From contig NC_066287.1 in NCBI RefSeq assembly GCF_905404315.1, positions 1,116,001 through 1,180,000 on the forward strand: a stretch of 64,000 nt of DNA, read 5' to 3'. The position numbers and the translations under genes are program-made. Below are positions 10,401 to 20,404 of the stretch, piece after piece (within the stretch, counting starts at the first letter, position 1; every line of letters starts with the position of its first letter). The stretch comes from Leptidea sinapis. Lineage: Eukaryota > Arthropoda > Insecta > Lepidoptera > Pieridae. A model generated the notes under the pieces. That model ran no database searches. It was not told the DNA's origin and saw nothing but the letters and a program-made list of their open reading frames with translations.

Positions 10401-12448
10401 AACAGGGTTCCCATTGGATCACCCTTCAGGTACAAACAGGAATGTGCATTGGGTTCCTAGCAAGATAGACACTATAAACTACTACTACTAGTCATAGTTG
10501 CAATGTAGTCCGACAGTACTAGGTTTTGAGGTTTAAATATTGAATTTGTATATCAAATATGTAATCTGGATACTGCCTACCATACATATTTAGTATCTAC
10601 CACAAGGCAAAATTTAATGAGTGGGTATTTGGAATATGCTGCATAACTGCCAGTATGTTATGGTATGCACCCTCTTGGGTACAGAACCCTAAAGGCAAAA
10701 ATACTTAGTGGCTTGTTGTACAAGCACCTTTATGAGTCTCATAGCAAAGCTTGTTGAAAAACTTACAGAATAACTAACTTAGGAATAGCAACCTGGGACA
10801 GAAAAGGATCCACACCTAACCTACAAATGAAGTACTTATGGATTTACACTTGCTATGAGACTGACAGTACTGGAGATGTCTCTCTCGGAGAAACATCGAC
10901 CTCTGCAGGAAAATACTTGTATCTTCTATCAAGTCCATACTTGAGAAGGTGGCAAAATAGCGTAAAATGAACCTTGTCCAATTTAATCCCCAGAAAGATG
11001 AAGTCAACACAAAAAAAACCATTTGTTGTATCACTGCTGTTCAGCAACACAATAGGGTGATAACAAACCTAAAAAAAAACTTAATGAATGAAGGAATTTC
11101 ACACTTGAAGCACAAAATAGAGTCACTCAATGCAACTGCAACCCACTATTCTTTCATTACATCTCATTTAGTAACATGGTGATTGTGGATTATACTGAAA
11201 ACAAATAAAAAATACTTACTGGCTTAAGTCCTAGCTTGCTCATAATCTTACGAGCCTTCTTTTCACCACGAGATTGTTTTGCTTTTGAAACTACATCAAT
11301 GCCCCCAATTGGATTTGTGATTCCACCGGTAGCAGTTGCACCTGTAGGAAAAAAATATATGTATTTGTAAATTTAAAATAGAATACAATTCCATTTACTT
11401 AAAGCAATAATATTCTTATAAAAATTGACACATCAGACACAGCCAAGGAGAATTTCATTATAAAATCAATCCACTATGTGAGTTTCATTCATCATTTGTG
11501 TCAAGATCCATAAGCTACAATTGCTGATTTACCTGCTCCTATATAAAAAAATTACAGCTAGACTGCCTCCTCTCCAATCTAGATTGTAATAGGCAACCAT
11601 ATGTACCATATTAAAATATGTTTCCTGCTGCACCTATACACATTAACCACTGTCTTATGGTAATGGTTAACTGTCTGGAATATATTATTTGCTACTATTG
11701 TAGCCAAAATACACTTGTCTTGTAAGCTTGGTTTGTTAAATCATGCGTGCAGTTTGTACCCAACCCTATGTCATCTTTAACATGACATCATGGTATTTGC
11801 ATAAATGATATTGCAGATAGGGGAGTCAATGCAGTACTATATATTCTAAGAATTAGTGTGACTTAGAACTAGATTTTATTGTTGAAGCAAGTCACATACA
11901 TGTCGGGCCACATATAGAGTATTGCTGCCATCTCTGGAATGGGGCACCCCAGTATCAGCTTGATCCATATGACAGTGTGCCACATAGAGCAGCTTGAATT
12001 GTTGGGGACCCAGTGCTCTGTGAATGGCTGGATTACTTGGTGTAGCAATGACATGTCACTTGTGTCTTCCACTGCATTTATCACTGGAGTGTTCTGAAGA
12101 GCTGTTTCACCTAATTTCTAATGTGGAATTCTACCTTCACACAAGACACCACAAATTAGGATCTAGGGATTAATCCCTACCCTACCGATGTGTGGTGGTC
12201 CTCCACAGTGCAGTTTTCAAGGAACTTTCTTCTACATACTACAAAGCTGTGGAATGAGCTTCCTTGTGCAATATGATTTTACGTTAAAAAATGATATGGA
12301 GACCCCTGAAGAAAATATATATGAACATACCGGCATCTTCCAACTCTGGGATTGTGTCATCTGAGTCACTGTCAGATGATGCAGTCTCCTCCTTGCGTTT
12401 TTCTGTCATGGAGGCTGTGGCCTTGTCTAATTCTGTCAGTTCTGGCAT
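4498..12448 (-). CDS. NACA: Nascent polypeptide-associated complex subunit alpha
   Basis: NACA pairs with the beta subunit at the ribosome exit and shields nascent chains from mistargeting to the ER. Exons, all with GT/AG borders and consistent phase: 12448-12331, 11341-11220, 9393-9175, 5744-5583 and 4512-4498, giving 211 aa, close to the usual insect length. It starts MPELTELDKATASMTE, then an acidic tract (SSDSDSDDTIPELEDAG, about 24-40). The NAC domain spans roughly 60-130, with KARKIMSKLGLK and the signature RVTIRKSKNILF, DVYKNPHSDTYIVFGEAKIE. A second acidic linker follows, and the C-terminal UBA domain (about 170-211) holds DEKDVEIVMSQANVSRAKAV. The last exon codes only ELTM and the stop. 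No breaks were seen. Introns 1, 2 and 3 each carry a snoRNA-like copy; introns also hold a LINE-B copy (intron 3) and a LINE-A fragment (intron 1). The 5' UTR exon and promoter were not located with confidence. Confidence 0.96.
4664..4945. repeat. T-element copy 2 with tRNA-like module
   Basis: Contains the family edge (AATTAATCCCAGAAGTGATG near 4678), the shared GATCTACTTTACAGTTGATA segment, and near 4850-4915 a tRNA-like piece with A-box GGTTAGAGCAGTGG and B-box GGTTCGAGGCC followed by CATCGTTCATAAAATTTTG. It is rearranged relative to copy 4 and lies in NACA intron 4. Confidence 0.55.
5310..5500. repeat. MITE-1 copy
   Basis: Shares with the family the segment TCTTACACTCGCGAT, the ...TCACTTTGTGT... 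stretch and AAAATAGAGGYTAAC, in inverse orientation to the 29322-29528 copy. Ends are degenerate. It lies in NACA intron 4. Confidence 0.5.
6520..8640 (-). mobile_element. LINE-B: decayed non-LTR retrotransposon in NACA intron 3
   Basis: The best frame, 8203-7388, gives 271 aa of reverse transcriptase with CRPISVLPVLSKVFE, NEQFGFTKGLSTV, FCDLSKAFDCVSHD, GVPQGSILGP and the catalytic box as LFADNTSLLF. The expected FADD reads FADN, so the second active-site aspartate is lost (GAC AAT on the minus strand). Upstream linker sequence is traceable to about 8550 (KIKTIWNIINAEMGK), and C-terminal sequence in shifted frames to 6853 (YGILLWGRAADVQSIF, NINTRNK-like region). The 3' end carries an ATT/AAT run near 6699-6722 and a TTGATTTGATTTGATT-like tail near 6520-6540. 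It is related to LINE-C but is not the same family. Dead copy, same strand as its host gene. Confidence 0.85.
9013..9088 (-). ncRNA. Box C/D snoRNA copy 1 (predicted), NACA intron 3
   Basis: Reading the NACA sense strand from 9088: an 8-bp terminal stem (TGGATACA with TGTATCCA), box C ATGATGA (9079-9073), and box D CTGA (9024-9021) directly before the closing stem arm. The 11 bases CCTTGGCTGTG end one base before box D and pair with the conserved 28S stretch CACAGCCAAGG; with one G-U pair the duplex can extend to 14. The fifth base before box D points to the A in CAC-A-GCC. Candidate internal boxes are TTGA (D') and TAATGAA (C'). It is 76 nt long and starts about 86 bases inside the intron. 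Two paralogues lie in introns 1 and 2. The structure is seen directly; the target is matched from memory of 28S. Confidence 0.82.
9650..9945 (-). repeat. Rep-A retroposon copy in NACA intron 2
   Basis: Starts with the A-rich tail inverse (ATATTTTTTTTTAG), then a degraded tail module. It shows GCCGCTCAGGGTTG and the paired CTGAGCAGCACTAC, GCGCCATTGTGGTACCCATAATATAGCCGGCATCCTG and the GGAGCCTCCCACTGG edge. It separates snoRNA copy 2 from the exon 3 acceptor, which may explain the unusually long distance there. Confidence 0.7.
10241..10320 (-). ncRNA. Box C/D snoRNA copy 2 (predicted), NACA intron 2
   Basis: Minus-strand reading from 10320: closing stem ATTGACACA with TGTGTCAAT (9 bp), box C ATGATGA (10310-10304), and box D CTGA (10253-10250). 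The guide CCTTGGCTGTG is identical to copies 1 and 3, while the interior between C and the guide differs strongly. Stem bases differ from copy 1 on both arms yet still pair, which argues for structural selection. A TTGA box and an ACAATGAAA segment are possible D' and C'. Confidence 0.82.
11425..11504 (-). ncRNA. Box C/D snoRNA copy 3 (predicted), NACA intron 1
   Basis: Minus-strand reading from 11504: closing stem TTGACACA with TGTGTCAA (8 bp), box C ATGATGA (11495-11489), box D CTGA (11436-11433), and guide CCTTGGCTGTG one base upstream of D. It ends about 83 bases before the exon 2 acceptor at 11342, a spacing common for intron-processed C/D snoRNAs. Same family as the copies at 9013-9088 and 10241-10320. 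Confidence 0.82.
11897..12272 (+). repeat. LINE-A 3' fragment in NACA intron 1
   Basis: A decayed copy of the segment at 1-626: GGGCCACATATAGAGTATTG, GGGGACCCAGTGCTCTGTGA, and ACTACAAAGCTGTGGAATGA near 12240. It is antisense to NACA. Frames are destroyed. Confidence 0.75.
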
Positions 12449-13689
12449 AATGCTGTTTGTGGCTTAGGTTAGGTCTCTAGTAATAAAATAACAATAATAA
12501 GTAAACAAATAAAGGTTTTTGTATGAAACATACATTATGGTTAATAAATAGGTTTAGCACAATATTAAGCAACTTAATACTAAATTGAGGCACTGCCACT
12601 GACTTTGTAATCAATTATTTGAAAATTAAACCAACTAATTGTCTACTAAAAATAATAGCCTCTAATGATTAAACTGTATATTGCATGGGAGTCAGGTTAC
12701 AAGTTCAAGTTATGGATGTTATATCAACATTATGTTTGTTAAATTAGATGATAACTAAGGAACTATGAACAATGCCTCACACTGAAAATTGCACCCAAGA
12801 AAGTAACAAAAACCAAAAGTCTCAATTACAAAACCTCTGTTTACATACAATATTTTTATTATACCAATTATTTTAAAACCACCCGGATAATCGTAATAAT
12901 ATAACAAATACACTGTATAACAACACTGTGAGTCGTATACGGAATACCATTGTAAATACAACTATATTCGATACATAGCAACACCGCCTATTGAAAAAGG
13001 ATCCGAAGTCCGCGGTGAACACTTTAATAAAAATATATTATATAGCAAATCACTTCTTATGCAATATATTTGAATACAACTTCCTAGTTCACAAATAAGC
13101 AGAGATTTTCATAAAAATTTAGGATTAAATTAAAGGTTACCTTAAAATAAATTTTTTCGATAAAATCGCAAAGGAGTAAAGACAAAGAGTATAGAAAAGA
13201 AAGACCAATGGCAATAGATTATCAATACCAAAGAATATATTAAAGCATAAGCATAACTTATTTCATAAGTCAAAACCTACCTACAGGAAACGGAAACAGG
13301 TGTATATAAGTTATGGTGGTCTTTGCAAGTTGTCGGATACCATTTGTGTTAGCTGGTCTTATCTCCCCTTCAGGACGTCGGTCATTACAACTGAGATGCT
13401 GTAGTAACATGAACTCTTGTACCTATGCATTTTAATTATGTTGCGTAATAACGTCTGTATTGTGCTCGTAAGGAACACTTTACCGTATAGTCGCTTTAAT
13501 AACCTATCTGTGACATAAATGCAAAATGCAAAATAAAAATTTAAATCTGACCACACATCACGATTACCTCTATTGGCAAGTTTGTAGTTAACTAACGACC
13601 CGCCCGACTTCAAACGGACAGAAAAACACCAGTCTCGCATTAGCAGTTGAATAGAGTACGTTCATTATTATTTTTACATTCACACTTAA
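12449..13689. other. Upstream region of NACA, promoter and 5' UTR not resolved
   Basis: A 5' non-coding exon is expected here. Minus-strand AG candidates lie close upstream of the ATG (near 12465 and 12478), and a GC-richer patch near 12990-13020 contains a CCTTTTTC string that could be a pyrimidine-rich start site of the kind used by translation-machinery genes. I cannot choose between candidates from sequence alone. No other gene seen. Confidence 0.3.
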
Positions 13690-16300
13690 TATAAACTTGC
13701 TTGAACCTACGGCCAATTGTACTAGCCTTAAAAATTATTTCAAAGTTTTAATTTGTTCAATGTATTTTGGGAACCTACTAGAATCACTTCAACAACAGCA
13801 ACCTGTTTAGATAATATTTTTACAGATGTTACTATTACTAGTAAACTCATAATTAATAATCTTCAGTCCGACCATAGTGGGCAACTTATAAAAGTAAATA
13901 CAAGATTGGACAATGTCAGACCAAAAAAGGTGACGATTATACCAGTTAAGGGTAGCCGTCTTGAGTGGTTTAGAAATAATTTGGTAAATACGATACCATT
14001 TTTACACTGTGGTGAAACTGCTAATTTTCACTATAACTTAGTTTTCAATTCCTTCAGTGAGGAATTTGACAGGATTTTTACTCCACTAACGGTGATAGTA
14101 AACAACAAACATTGTTTTAATGATTGGGCAACAATGGGTATCCACAAAAGTCGTAAACGCTTGTATGACCTTTATTATGAGAAACATTACAATAATAGTG
14201 AATAATTTAAAATATATGTAAAAAAATACTCCAAGCTTTAAAATAGTTTGTCATGAAGCGAAAACACGTTTCATTGCAGATAAAATTAAAAACAGTAATA
14301 ATAAAATAAAAGCGACTTGGAGTGTAATTAACAATGAAACTGGTAGATCGAATTGCCGTAACACCTCTATCTGTTTAAATATTAATAATTGCGTTATAAA
14401 TTCGGAAATAGAAATTGCAAATGAATTCGATAAATACTTCTCCGTAATCCCGATTGTCACGACCAAAGACCTTAACTCTTCGCCAAAAGCAGTATATGAT
14501 ATGCTTAAATTACACGTACCAGTATCTTCCACTGATTTGAAATTTAAGTATGTTACAGGTAGCGATATAATAAAAATCTTCAAATTAATTTACCTAAAAT
14601 ATACAAAAGACCTATGGGGCCATTCGACTAATATTGTAAAATACATACTTGACATTATAGCACCTGAATTAGCAATAATATTTAATGAATGCATAGATGA
14701 GGGTTTGTTCCCTGACATCATGAAATACAGCAAAGTTATACCTTTGTTTAAATCGGGCAGTTCTTTTAACCCTGCTAATTTCAGGCCTATTTCATGGTTG
14801 CCTGTTTTTAGTAAAATTTTTGAAAAACCTTTGCTTCAACAGCCACAAATGCATTTTTGTAAATTAATGAACAAAAATCAGTTTGGTTTCACTAGGGGCT
14901 TATCAACAATTAATACGGGTACTAGACTCATTGAGCACACGTTTGACGCCTGGGAAGAGTCACAGGATGCATTGGGCATTTTTTGTGATTTGTCCAAAGC
15001 ATTTGACTGCGTCCACCATGAAACTTTACTCCTAAAACTAATACATTATGGAGTGAAAAATAGAGCCCTAAATCTGTTAAAATCATATTTAAGCGAAAGA
15101 GTTCAGATAGTCGATGTAAATGGCAAACGGTTTTCAGATAAACCTGTGGGAATAGGTGTTTCACAGGGTCCTATTCTCGGTCTTTTCTTGTTTCTTATAT
15201 ATATTAACGATCTACCGTTTGTGGTAGATGATAGCCATGAGATTGTATTGTTTGCTGATGATACTTCACATATTTTTAAAGTGAAGCGACGTGCGGATTT
15301 TGATGACGAGGTAAACAATGCACTCTCAAAGATAGTGCGTTGGTTTGAGACGAATAATCTGCACTTAAACAGTAAAAAACCAAAGTGTTTAAGGTTCATT
15401 ACACCAAACACAGCGGAGGTACAAACCAACATACTTATAAATGACCAGAGATTGGAACTTGTGGACACTACGGTCTTCTTGGGTATCACGTTAGATAAAA
15501 AGCTTCAGTGGGGTCCACATATTGCCCATCTAGTAGATAGACTCAGCTCTGCGGCATATGCAGTTAGAAAGATTAGAGAGTACACAAATGTTGCGACCGC
15601 TAGATTAATGTACTTTAGTTATTTTCACAGCATCATGACGTACGGTATATTACTATGGGGTCATGCTGCTGACATTGATATAGTGTTTGCACTGCAAAAG
15701 AGAGCTGTTCGTGCTATATATCAGCTTGGTTATAGATAGTCTCTCAAAGAAATAAATATTATGACTGTTCATTGTCAGTACATTTATGAAAACTTAATAT
15801 ATGTTCACAAAAATCGTCACCTTTTTGCTCTTAATAGTGATTTTCATTATTATAACACTAGAAATAAGGGATTGCTTGTAACTAATTCTAGTAGGCTTCA
15901 TAAGATATATAATAGCTTTAAGGGTAAATGTATACACTTCTACAATAAAGTCCCAGCCACTGTTCAGGCATTATCTATAAATAAATTTAAATGTTTTATA
16001 AAAAAATGGCTCTGTCGTACATCCTATTACTCCACTGCTGAATATCTAAATGATCGGACAGCCTGGGACTAGATTGTGATTATTTTATAGCGATAGAAAT
16101 GACTGTACAATAATGTATATTTTTATTGAAAAGAGCGCAAAAAAAGAATGCTGGGAGAGTTTCTTGCGCCGCTTCTTCTCTCTCAGAGCCCCATTTGTTT
16201 CCGAAGCGGTAGTAGTATCTAGTAGTATAAGAAATGACATCAAAAAGAATTCTAAAGGAATCAATTTTGAGAAAATAAATGCCTTTTATGCCACTTACTC
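13690..16300 (+). mobile_element. LINE-C: fairly well-preserved non-LTR retrotransposon
   Basis: In order: the end of an endonuclease domain (CLDNIFTD, LQSDHSGQ) and linker in 13753-14205, a frame-broken linker to about 14500, then the reverse transcriptase and C-terminal region to 16072. A 3' UTR follows to about 16300 with GAGAGTTTCTTGCGCCGCTTC and AAAATAAATGCCTTTTATG near its end. The 5' end with most of the endonuclease is missing, so the copy is 5'-truncated. Same-family pieces are at 26860-26955, 59402-59529 and the interrupted copy around 34480-41048. Confidence 0.85.
14501..16072 (+). pseudogene. LINE-C reverse transcriptase with one nonsense codon
   Basis: 412 codons are open from 14501 to a TAG at 15737-15739, and the same frame continues to the natural stop at 16070-16072. 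RT blocks: FRPISWLPVFSKIFEKPL, NKNQFGFTRGLSTI, FCDLSKAFDCVHHE, GVSQGPILGLFLFLIYINDL, the intact catalytic box LFADDTSHIF, and thumb-region VFLGITLDKKLQWGPHI. After the stop come KEINIMTVHCQYIYENLIY and HYYNTRNK. The neighbouring family consensus suggests GAG (Glu) mutated to TAG. Apart from that stop and the broken linker upstream, the domain is well preserved. Confidence 0.85.
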
Positions 16301-17120
16301 AATTTAGACTTTTCTCCTATATGAGATGATTCTCCTTACCTCTACCCACTATAGCCGAATTATACTGATGCTTAATTGGAACGTGAATTAGTTTTTAAAT
16401 GCACCATCAGAGTGCGCTAAGATCAGTGTTGAAAAAAATTTACGTAAAGACATTTTTTTTGGGCCCACTGGATATAATGATGTTTATTAATTGTATTATG
16501 CTAGTAAAATTGCAATTAATTTATTATTGTCAACAGGCCATATTTCGTTGCAAAATCTAACCGGGTTCAAGAAATTATAATAAAAAGGCAAACGCTTGAT
16601 ACATTTCCTGTATACAGTTAATGTCACCATGGCAATAAAATACGTACAATGAAACATTTGCGACATTCATGTGAGAAAATAAAAATATTACTGCAAAATG
16701 TGGTGGAAACAGTGATTATCGGCTTTCGAAAAGTAACAAATATCTATTGGATCCATGAACCTCATTTCAATTATTATTTTAGAGATTATACTAATTTAGC
16801 ATTAAGTACATAGTTTAATATTACCGTGCAATGGAATAAAGTAACATAGACAAGTCTATATCTGTGAACTGTGCATCTGACATTTTGATTTTTATGTTGT
16901 CAAAACAGAATTCCGTATTTTTCGTTTCTTTCAAGTTGCGTGAAAGTTTACTTTGCATTATTATAATTTATTTCATAGATTTCAATATCGCATTTACAGC
17001 ATATTTATACTCCAGAGAGTCGTTCTGTAAATTGTGCAGTCCGTTCATCTTAATGTGCGAAAACATTAATGTTTGTTAGTTAGTTAGTGTGTTAGTTGTC
17101 TGAGATACCTGAAGACTTGA
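16301..17120. other. Non-coding DNA, no gene seen
   Basis: AT-rich. The segment 16365-16420 is an inverted relative of 3740-3795. An open frame at 16864-17079 has no recognisable similarity and may be part of the decayed transposon that ends in the next entry. Confidence 0.4.
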
Positions 17121-17400
17121 AATGGGCCTCCGGAGAATACAAAATTTTGTTCAAAATAAGAACCTTCTTCGGGGTAGGATACAATCAAGGCACACAATTA
17201 TAAAAACTTATCTGGTTGACCCATCGATTTCTAATACTCGAGCTGATCTTGCCGGTTACTGTTGCAATGGTTTGGTGGGTAGACATTCTGTTTGTTGCTG
17301 TGAACATGAAATGTCTGTTGGGTGGTATTTAGGGCAGGGCATCAAGACGAGACTGAGCCACCTGCATTGTTTCTGGATGAGATTCTAATTATAAAAGATG
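17121..17400 (+). pseudogene. Possible SWIM-finger C-terminus of a transposon-derived protein
   Basis: The frame 17122-17388 reads LLRGRIQSRHTIIKTYL, then GYCCNG, VGRHSVCCCEHEMSVGWYLG. The Cys-rich block followed by C-x-H and a W-Y-L-G end resembles a SWIM zinc finger as found at the C-terminus of some DDE transposase relatives. A +1 reading near 17360 would give PPALFLDEIL, the motif I expect next, so a frameshift is likely. Family recognition is from memory and moderate. No termini seen. Confidence 0.4.
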
Positions 17401-17561
17401 ATTTTAAAAATGATGATGACTAATAAATATTTATACTATATAACCAATGTATTATTTCTTCCTATGATAAACAGTGTACAAAACCTTACCTCAATAGTAT
17501 TTACTTATTTTATTAAGACACGACTTTGAAATTACAATGATGGTTGTTAAGTATTTTTGGC

Positions 17562-17636
17562 AAGGTTTCTGGTAACTATACCAGAAACCTTCATAAGGCA
17601 ATCACCATAACTACTAAGTTATGTTGATTGCCCTTA
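17562..17636. other. Two adjacent strong stem-loops
   Basis: First hairpin: AAGGTTTCTGGT (17562-17573) pairs perfectly with ACCAGAAACCTT (17580-17591) around a 6-base loop. Second: CAATCACCATAACT near 17599 pairs with AGTTATGTTGATTG near 17617, with one mismatch, extending by an AAGG/CCTT arm past a bulge. Function unknown. Too short for a typical animal pre-miRNA; they could be transposon termini. Confidence 0.6.
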
Positions 17637-18370
17637 CTGCTAAACTGAAGTATTGGGGTGTCGGTGTACACACGCCTGGGACTATTAACATACTAGTGTG
17701 ATGAACATTTTTGTTCTGTACATCATTGTAAACCATATTTTATCAGCTGTATCCTTACTCTTCCTACAGGCTCTGTTTATTTTGATATCAGATAGTACTA
17801 CTTACACTCCTACTTCATTTTGGCCGTTTCTGTTTTATGTCAAGATATTACGTAATAGCTTATTACTAACATTTATATATGATTTTTAGGTTATTTTAAC
17901 GTTCATATTTTCGTTTTTCAGCATTCCGGTTAGACCATTTCTAACTAAATATACCATTGTAATCTAGAGATCATAAGGAATAAATCAATATATGTTTCAT
18001 TACTATACATCACATTTTGTGGTGGGCCTATTCCTCCAACAAAAAGAAATGTCTCCTTTGAAATGTTTGTACCTTCGGATGATGTAACTTATATTTTTTT
18101 AACACAGTCTGAATTAACTTTTATTATTTCCAAAAAACTACCACGAAACGAAAGCTATTAACCTACCAATGAGTTGTTATCGTTTGGTTGGCATCACATG
18201 AAAGCAGTACTTTTGAGAGTCAGAGTAAAAATAAATGTTGTGTTTACAAAGTACCTACACATGTCAGAAGTGAAACTTCTTTGGCAAACTAATTATTAAA
18301 TCTCGTTTATATTTATTATCCTAATCTGTTCTCTAAACCAAATATTTATTGACAATATTAGTAATTATTA

Positions 18371-18590
18371 GATGTTCTACTTAGTCGCGGCCACGTCCTA
18401 AACCTGCACGATACAACGCTAGTAGGGAAGATGTTCTATTTTTTCGCGGTCCCGTGCTAAGCCTGCATGGTTCAACGCTAGGAGTGAAGATGTTCTACTT
18501 ACTCGCACCCGCGCGCTAAACCTGCACGATACAAAGCTGTTGTGGGTAAGCTGTTCTACGTTTTTGCGACCGCGCGCTGAATCCTCAAGA
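18371..18590. repeat. Minisatellite, about 59-61 bp unit, 3.7 copies
   Basis: Units start at GATGTTCTA (18371, 18430, 18489) and GCTGTTCTA (18550). Each holds a CGCG-rich core, CCTGCAYG and CAACGCTA-like segments. Unit spacing is 59, 59 and 61 bases with substitutions between units. Confidence 0.85.
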
Positions 18591-18830
18591 ACCTCGGATA
18601 CGATATCCATATTGCTGAAATCATAATTTTGCGCCGCGGCCATCTTGGATTTCCAGAATGATCCCAAATTCGTTCTCTGCACTCCCGAGAACCTCAGATA
18701 CGATATCCAAATTGTTGAAATCATTAATTTGCACGACGGCCATCTTGGATTTCAAAAATAATTCCAAATTCATTCTCTGCATCCTCGAGAACCTATCCAT
18801 AATTTTGCTCGAAGATCTTGAATTAAAAAA
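18581..18830. repeat. Tandem repeat, 100-bp unit, about 2.5 copies
   Basis: Starts at 18581, 18681 and 18781, recognised by CGAGAACCT, GATACGATATCC, GGCCATCTTGGATTTC and CCAAATTCRTTCTCTGCA. The spacing is exactly 100 bases twice. It directly abuts the preceding minisatellite. Confidence 0.85.
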
Positions 18831-18949
18831 ATAAATAAAATGGCGCGTAACCGAAAATCGTGAAGATTTGCTATAAAATTTCTCTCACACGTCGATAGAG
18901 AAGTTTCACTTCAAAAATTCTTTGTTTGAGAGTGCTCGATTGTGCGAAG

Positions 18950-19045
18950 CGTTGCTCATTGCTGTAGTTGGAAGTTGGAACATTCAACGTTGAGCATTAA
19001 TGCCTCATAATGCGCTTTAGTGCTGTAATTGTAACTACCAAGTAT
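18950..19045 (-). repeat. Uninterrupted copy of the MITE host repeat (empty site)
   Basis: Inverse of the flanks of the MITE at 2873-3299: both share the words for ACAGCACTAAAGCGCATTA and AATGCTCAACGTTGAATGTT. Here the two halves are adjacent with a single TTA, as expected for a pre-insertion site. Confidence 0.7.
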
Positions 19046-19258
19046 AATATAAGATAAAGAAAAACTATTTATTTTTGTTTTGTTTCCATATACCTAAATC
19101 GAATGACAACTATAACTTAAATTATTTTAAATCGATACTTATATGTAATTTAATATTAAACATACAAAAGACGTTTACAAAAATGAAAATATTATTCGTT
19201 TCGTACGAGAATATGAAATATAAATAAAAAAGAGTGTGTGTACTTATGTACACGCGTT

Positions 19259-19857
19259 AGAAGTTATACTTCTTTGGCGTATGGAAAAGTAACTCAAATT
19301 TTAACAAATAGTTAAGATCAGAGATAGTATAAGCACTCAGCATTTAAGGTTTAATTAAATTTAAACAAGTTTAGATTTTTTTTTATTTATACATAAAAAT
19401 TGTTAATATACCAAAAAAAACAAGATTTTTTTTTTTTACATAATAATGTAATAATTTTTAATTAACGATCTAAATATATTATACATACCGACAATTAACC
19501 TCAAATATATAAAATGCACTCAAAACAGTTTATTCAAATCAGTTTTATCACTAATATTCAATATATATAGAAATACTAATAAATTATAAGTAAATACTAT
19601 CATCACCGTCGTATATGAAATTGATTTAATAAAAACACCAAAATAATATTTATTTATTCACAATGTTTATTTGTACTGTTACGAAACACGTGTTCTAAAT
19701 ATAAAAATACTAGAATATACAACTTGAACATAGTTATCGATTTTCATGCCACCTAGAACTAACTTCACGATGTAGAATTCAGGTGTCGGTGTGCGCACGC
19801 ATCGTAAAAATTCACTCTCATCATTTTTCTCCATCGCGCCAAAAGAAGTATAACTTC
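19259..19857. repeat. Hairpin-ended element copy 2
   Basis: Left edge AGAAGT-TAT-ACTTCT then TTGGCGTATGG. Right edge CCATCGCGCCAAAAGAAGT-ATA-ACTTC. The ends are mirror images of each other, loop included. The inside is AT-rich, with no reading frame. Confidence 0.5.
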
Positions 19858-19919
19858 AAAAACTTTTTTGCACACTGTGCATCGCACAAACGTCAGTCGA
19901 GCTGCTGTCATGTCCGATT

Positions 19920-20404
19920 TTTGTACCTACCACAGAGTACCTTTGTTTATACTAGTTAGTACTTAGTACCTACCTCGGGTACCTACTGAACGTAGTGTTT
20001 AAATTCTCTTTGGTACCTACAACCTCGGGTACCCTTTACCTAGGTACCTATAGTTGGTAGTTTATACCTACGTCATGAAAATAAGAAAACAGGATGAAAT
20101 GTCAATTGTGAATTGTCAAGTAGTAAATGCGTAAGTAATTAGTCTGTGAGTAGTAAGTACTCGAGAATCGACACGAGATTTGAGTCGTTGGGTATTCGTG
20201 TTTACGTATCTACCCATAAATTAATAAATGATTATTGGCTAATTTCATCGACTTATAAGTTAAAACAATATAGTAATATTATATGGTGTTCAAATATAAA
20301 CACGAATAAAGTGCTTGTAACGTGACGATAATGGATACAGCTTATGCTGAATAAAACAAATAAGAAGTCCAAAGTGCGCTTGTGCTACGATCTTATAATA
20401 TTAA
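19920..20404 (+). promoter_or_regulatory. Presumed promoter and 5' UTR region of ACBD5
   Basis: Contains a cluster of GGTACCTA/TAGGTACC words (19925-20075), then about 250 unremarkable bases before the start codon. A short upstream frame ATG GAT ACA ... TAA (20331-20354, 7 codons) would be a uORF if the transcript starts upstream of it. No TATA box or initiator could be fixed. Confidence 0.3.

Larger units (their letters stand above)
18266..18912. repeat. Hairpin-ended element copy 1
   Basis: The left edge has AGAAGT-GAA-ACTTCT followed by TTGGC. The right edge has GAAGT-TTC-ACTTC, the exact inverse including the loop. The two tandem arrays at 18371-18830 lie inside. The other pairs with the same design are at 19259-19857 and 55698-55980. 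Confidence 0.45.

Noticed and set aside
12755..12961. A small host gene upstream of NACA on the minus strand
   Set aside because: 68 codons of low-complexity composition, no similarity, no splice or promoter context.
13359..13640. Minus-strand open frame of 93 codons
   Set aside because: No recognisable domain and no conserved neighbour signal; intergenic chance frame.
14928..15489. Minus-strand open frames across the LINE-C RT
   Set aside because: Shadows of the plus-strand RT frame, which has the conserved motifs.
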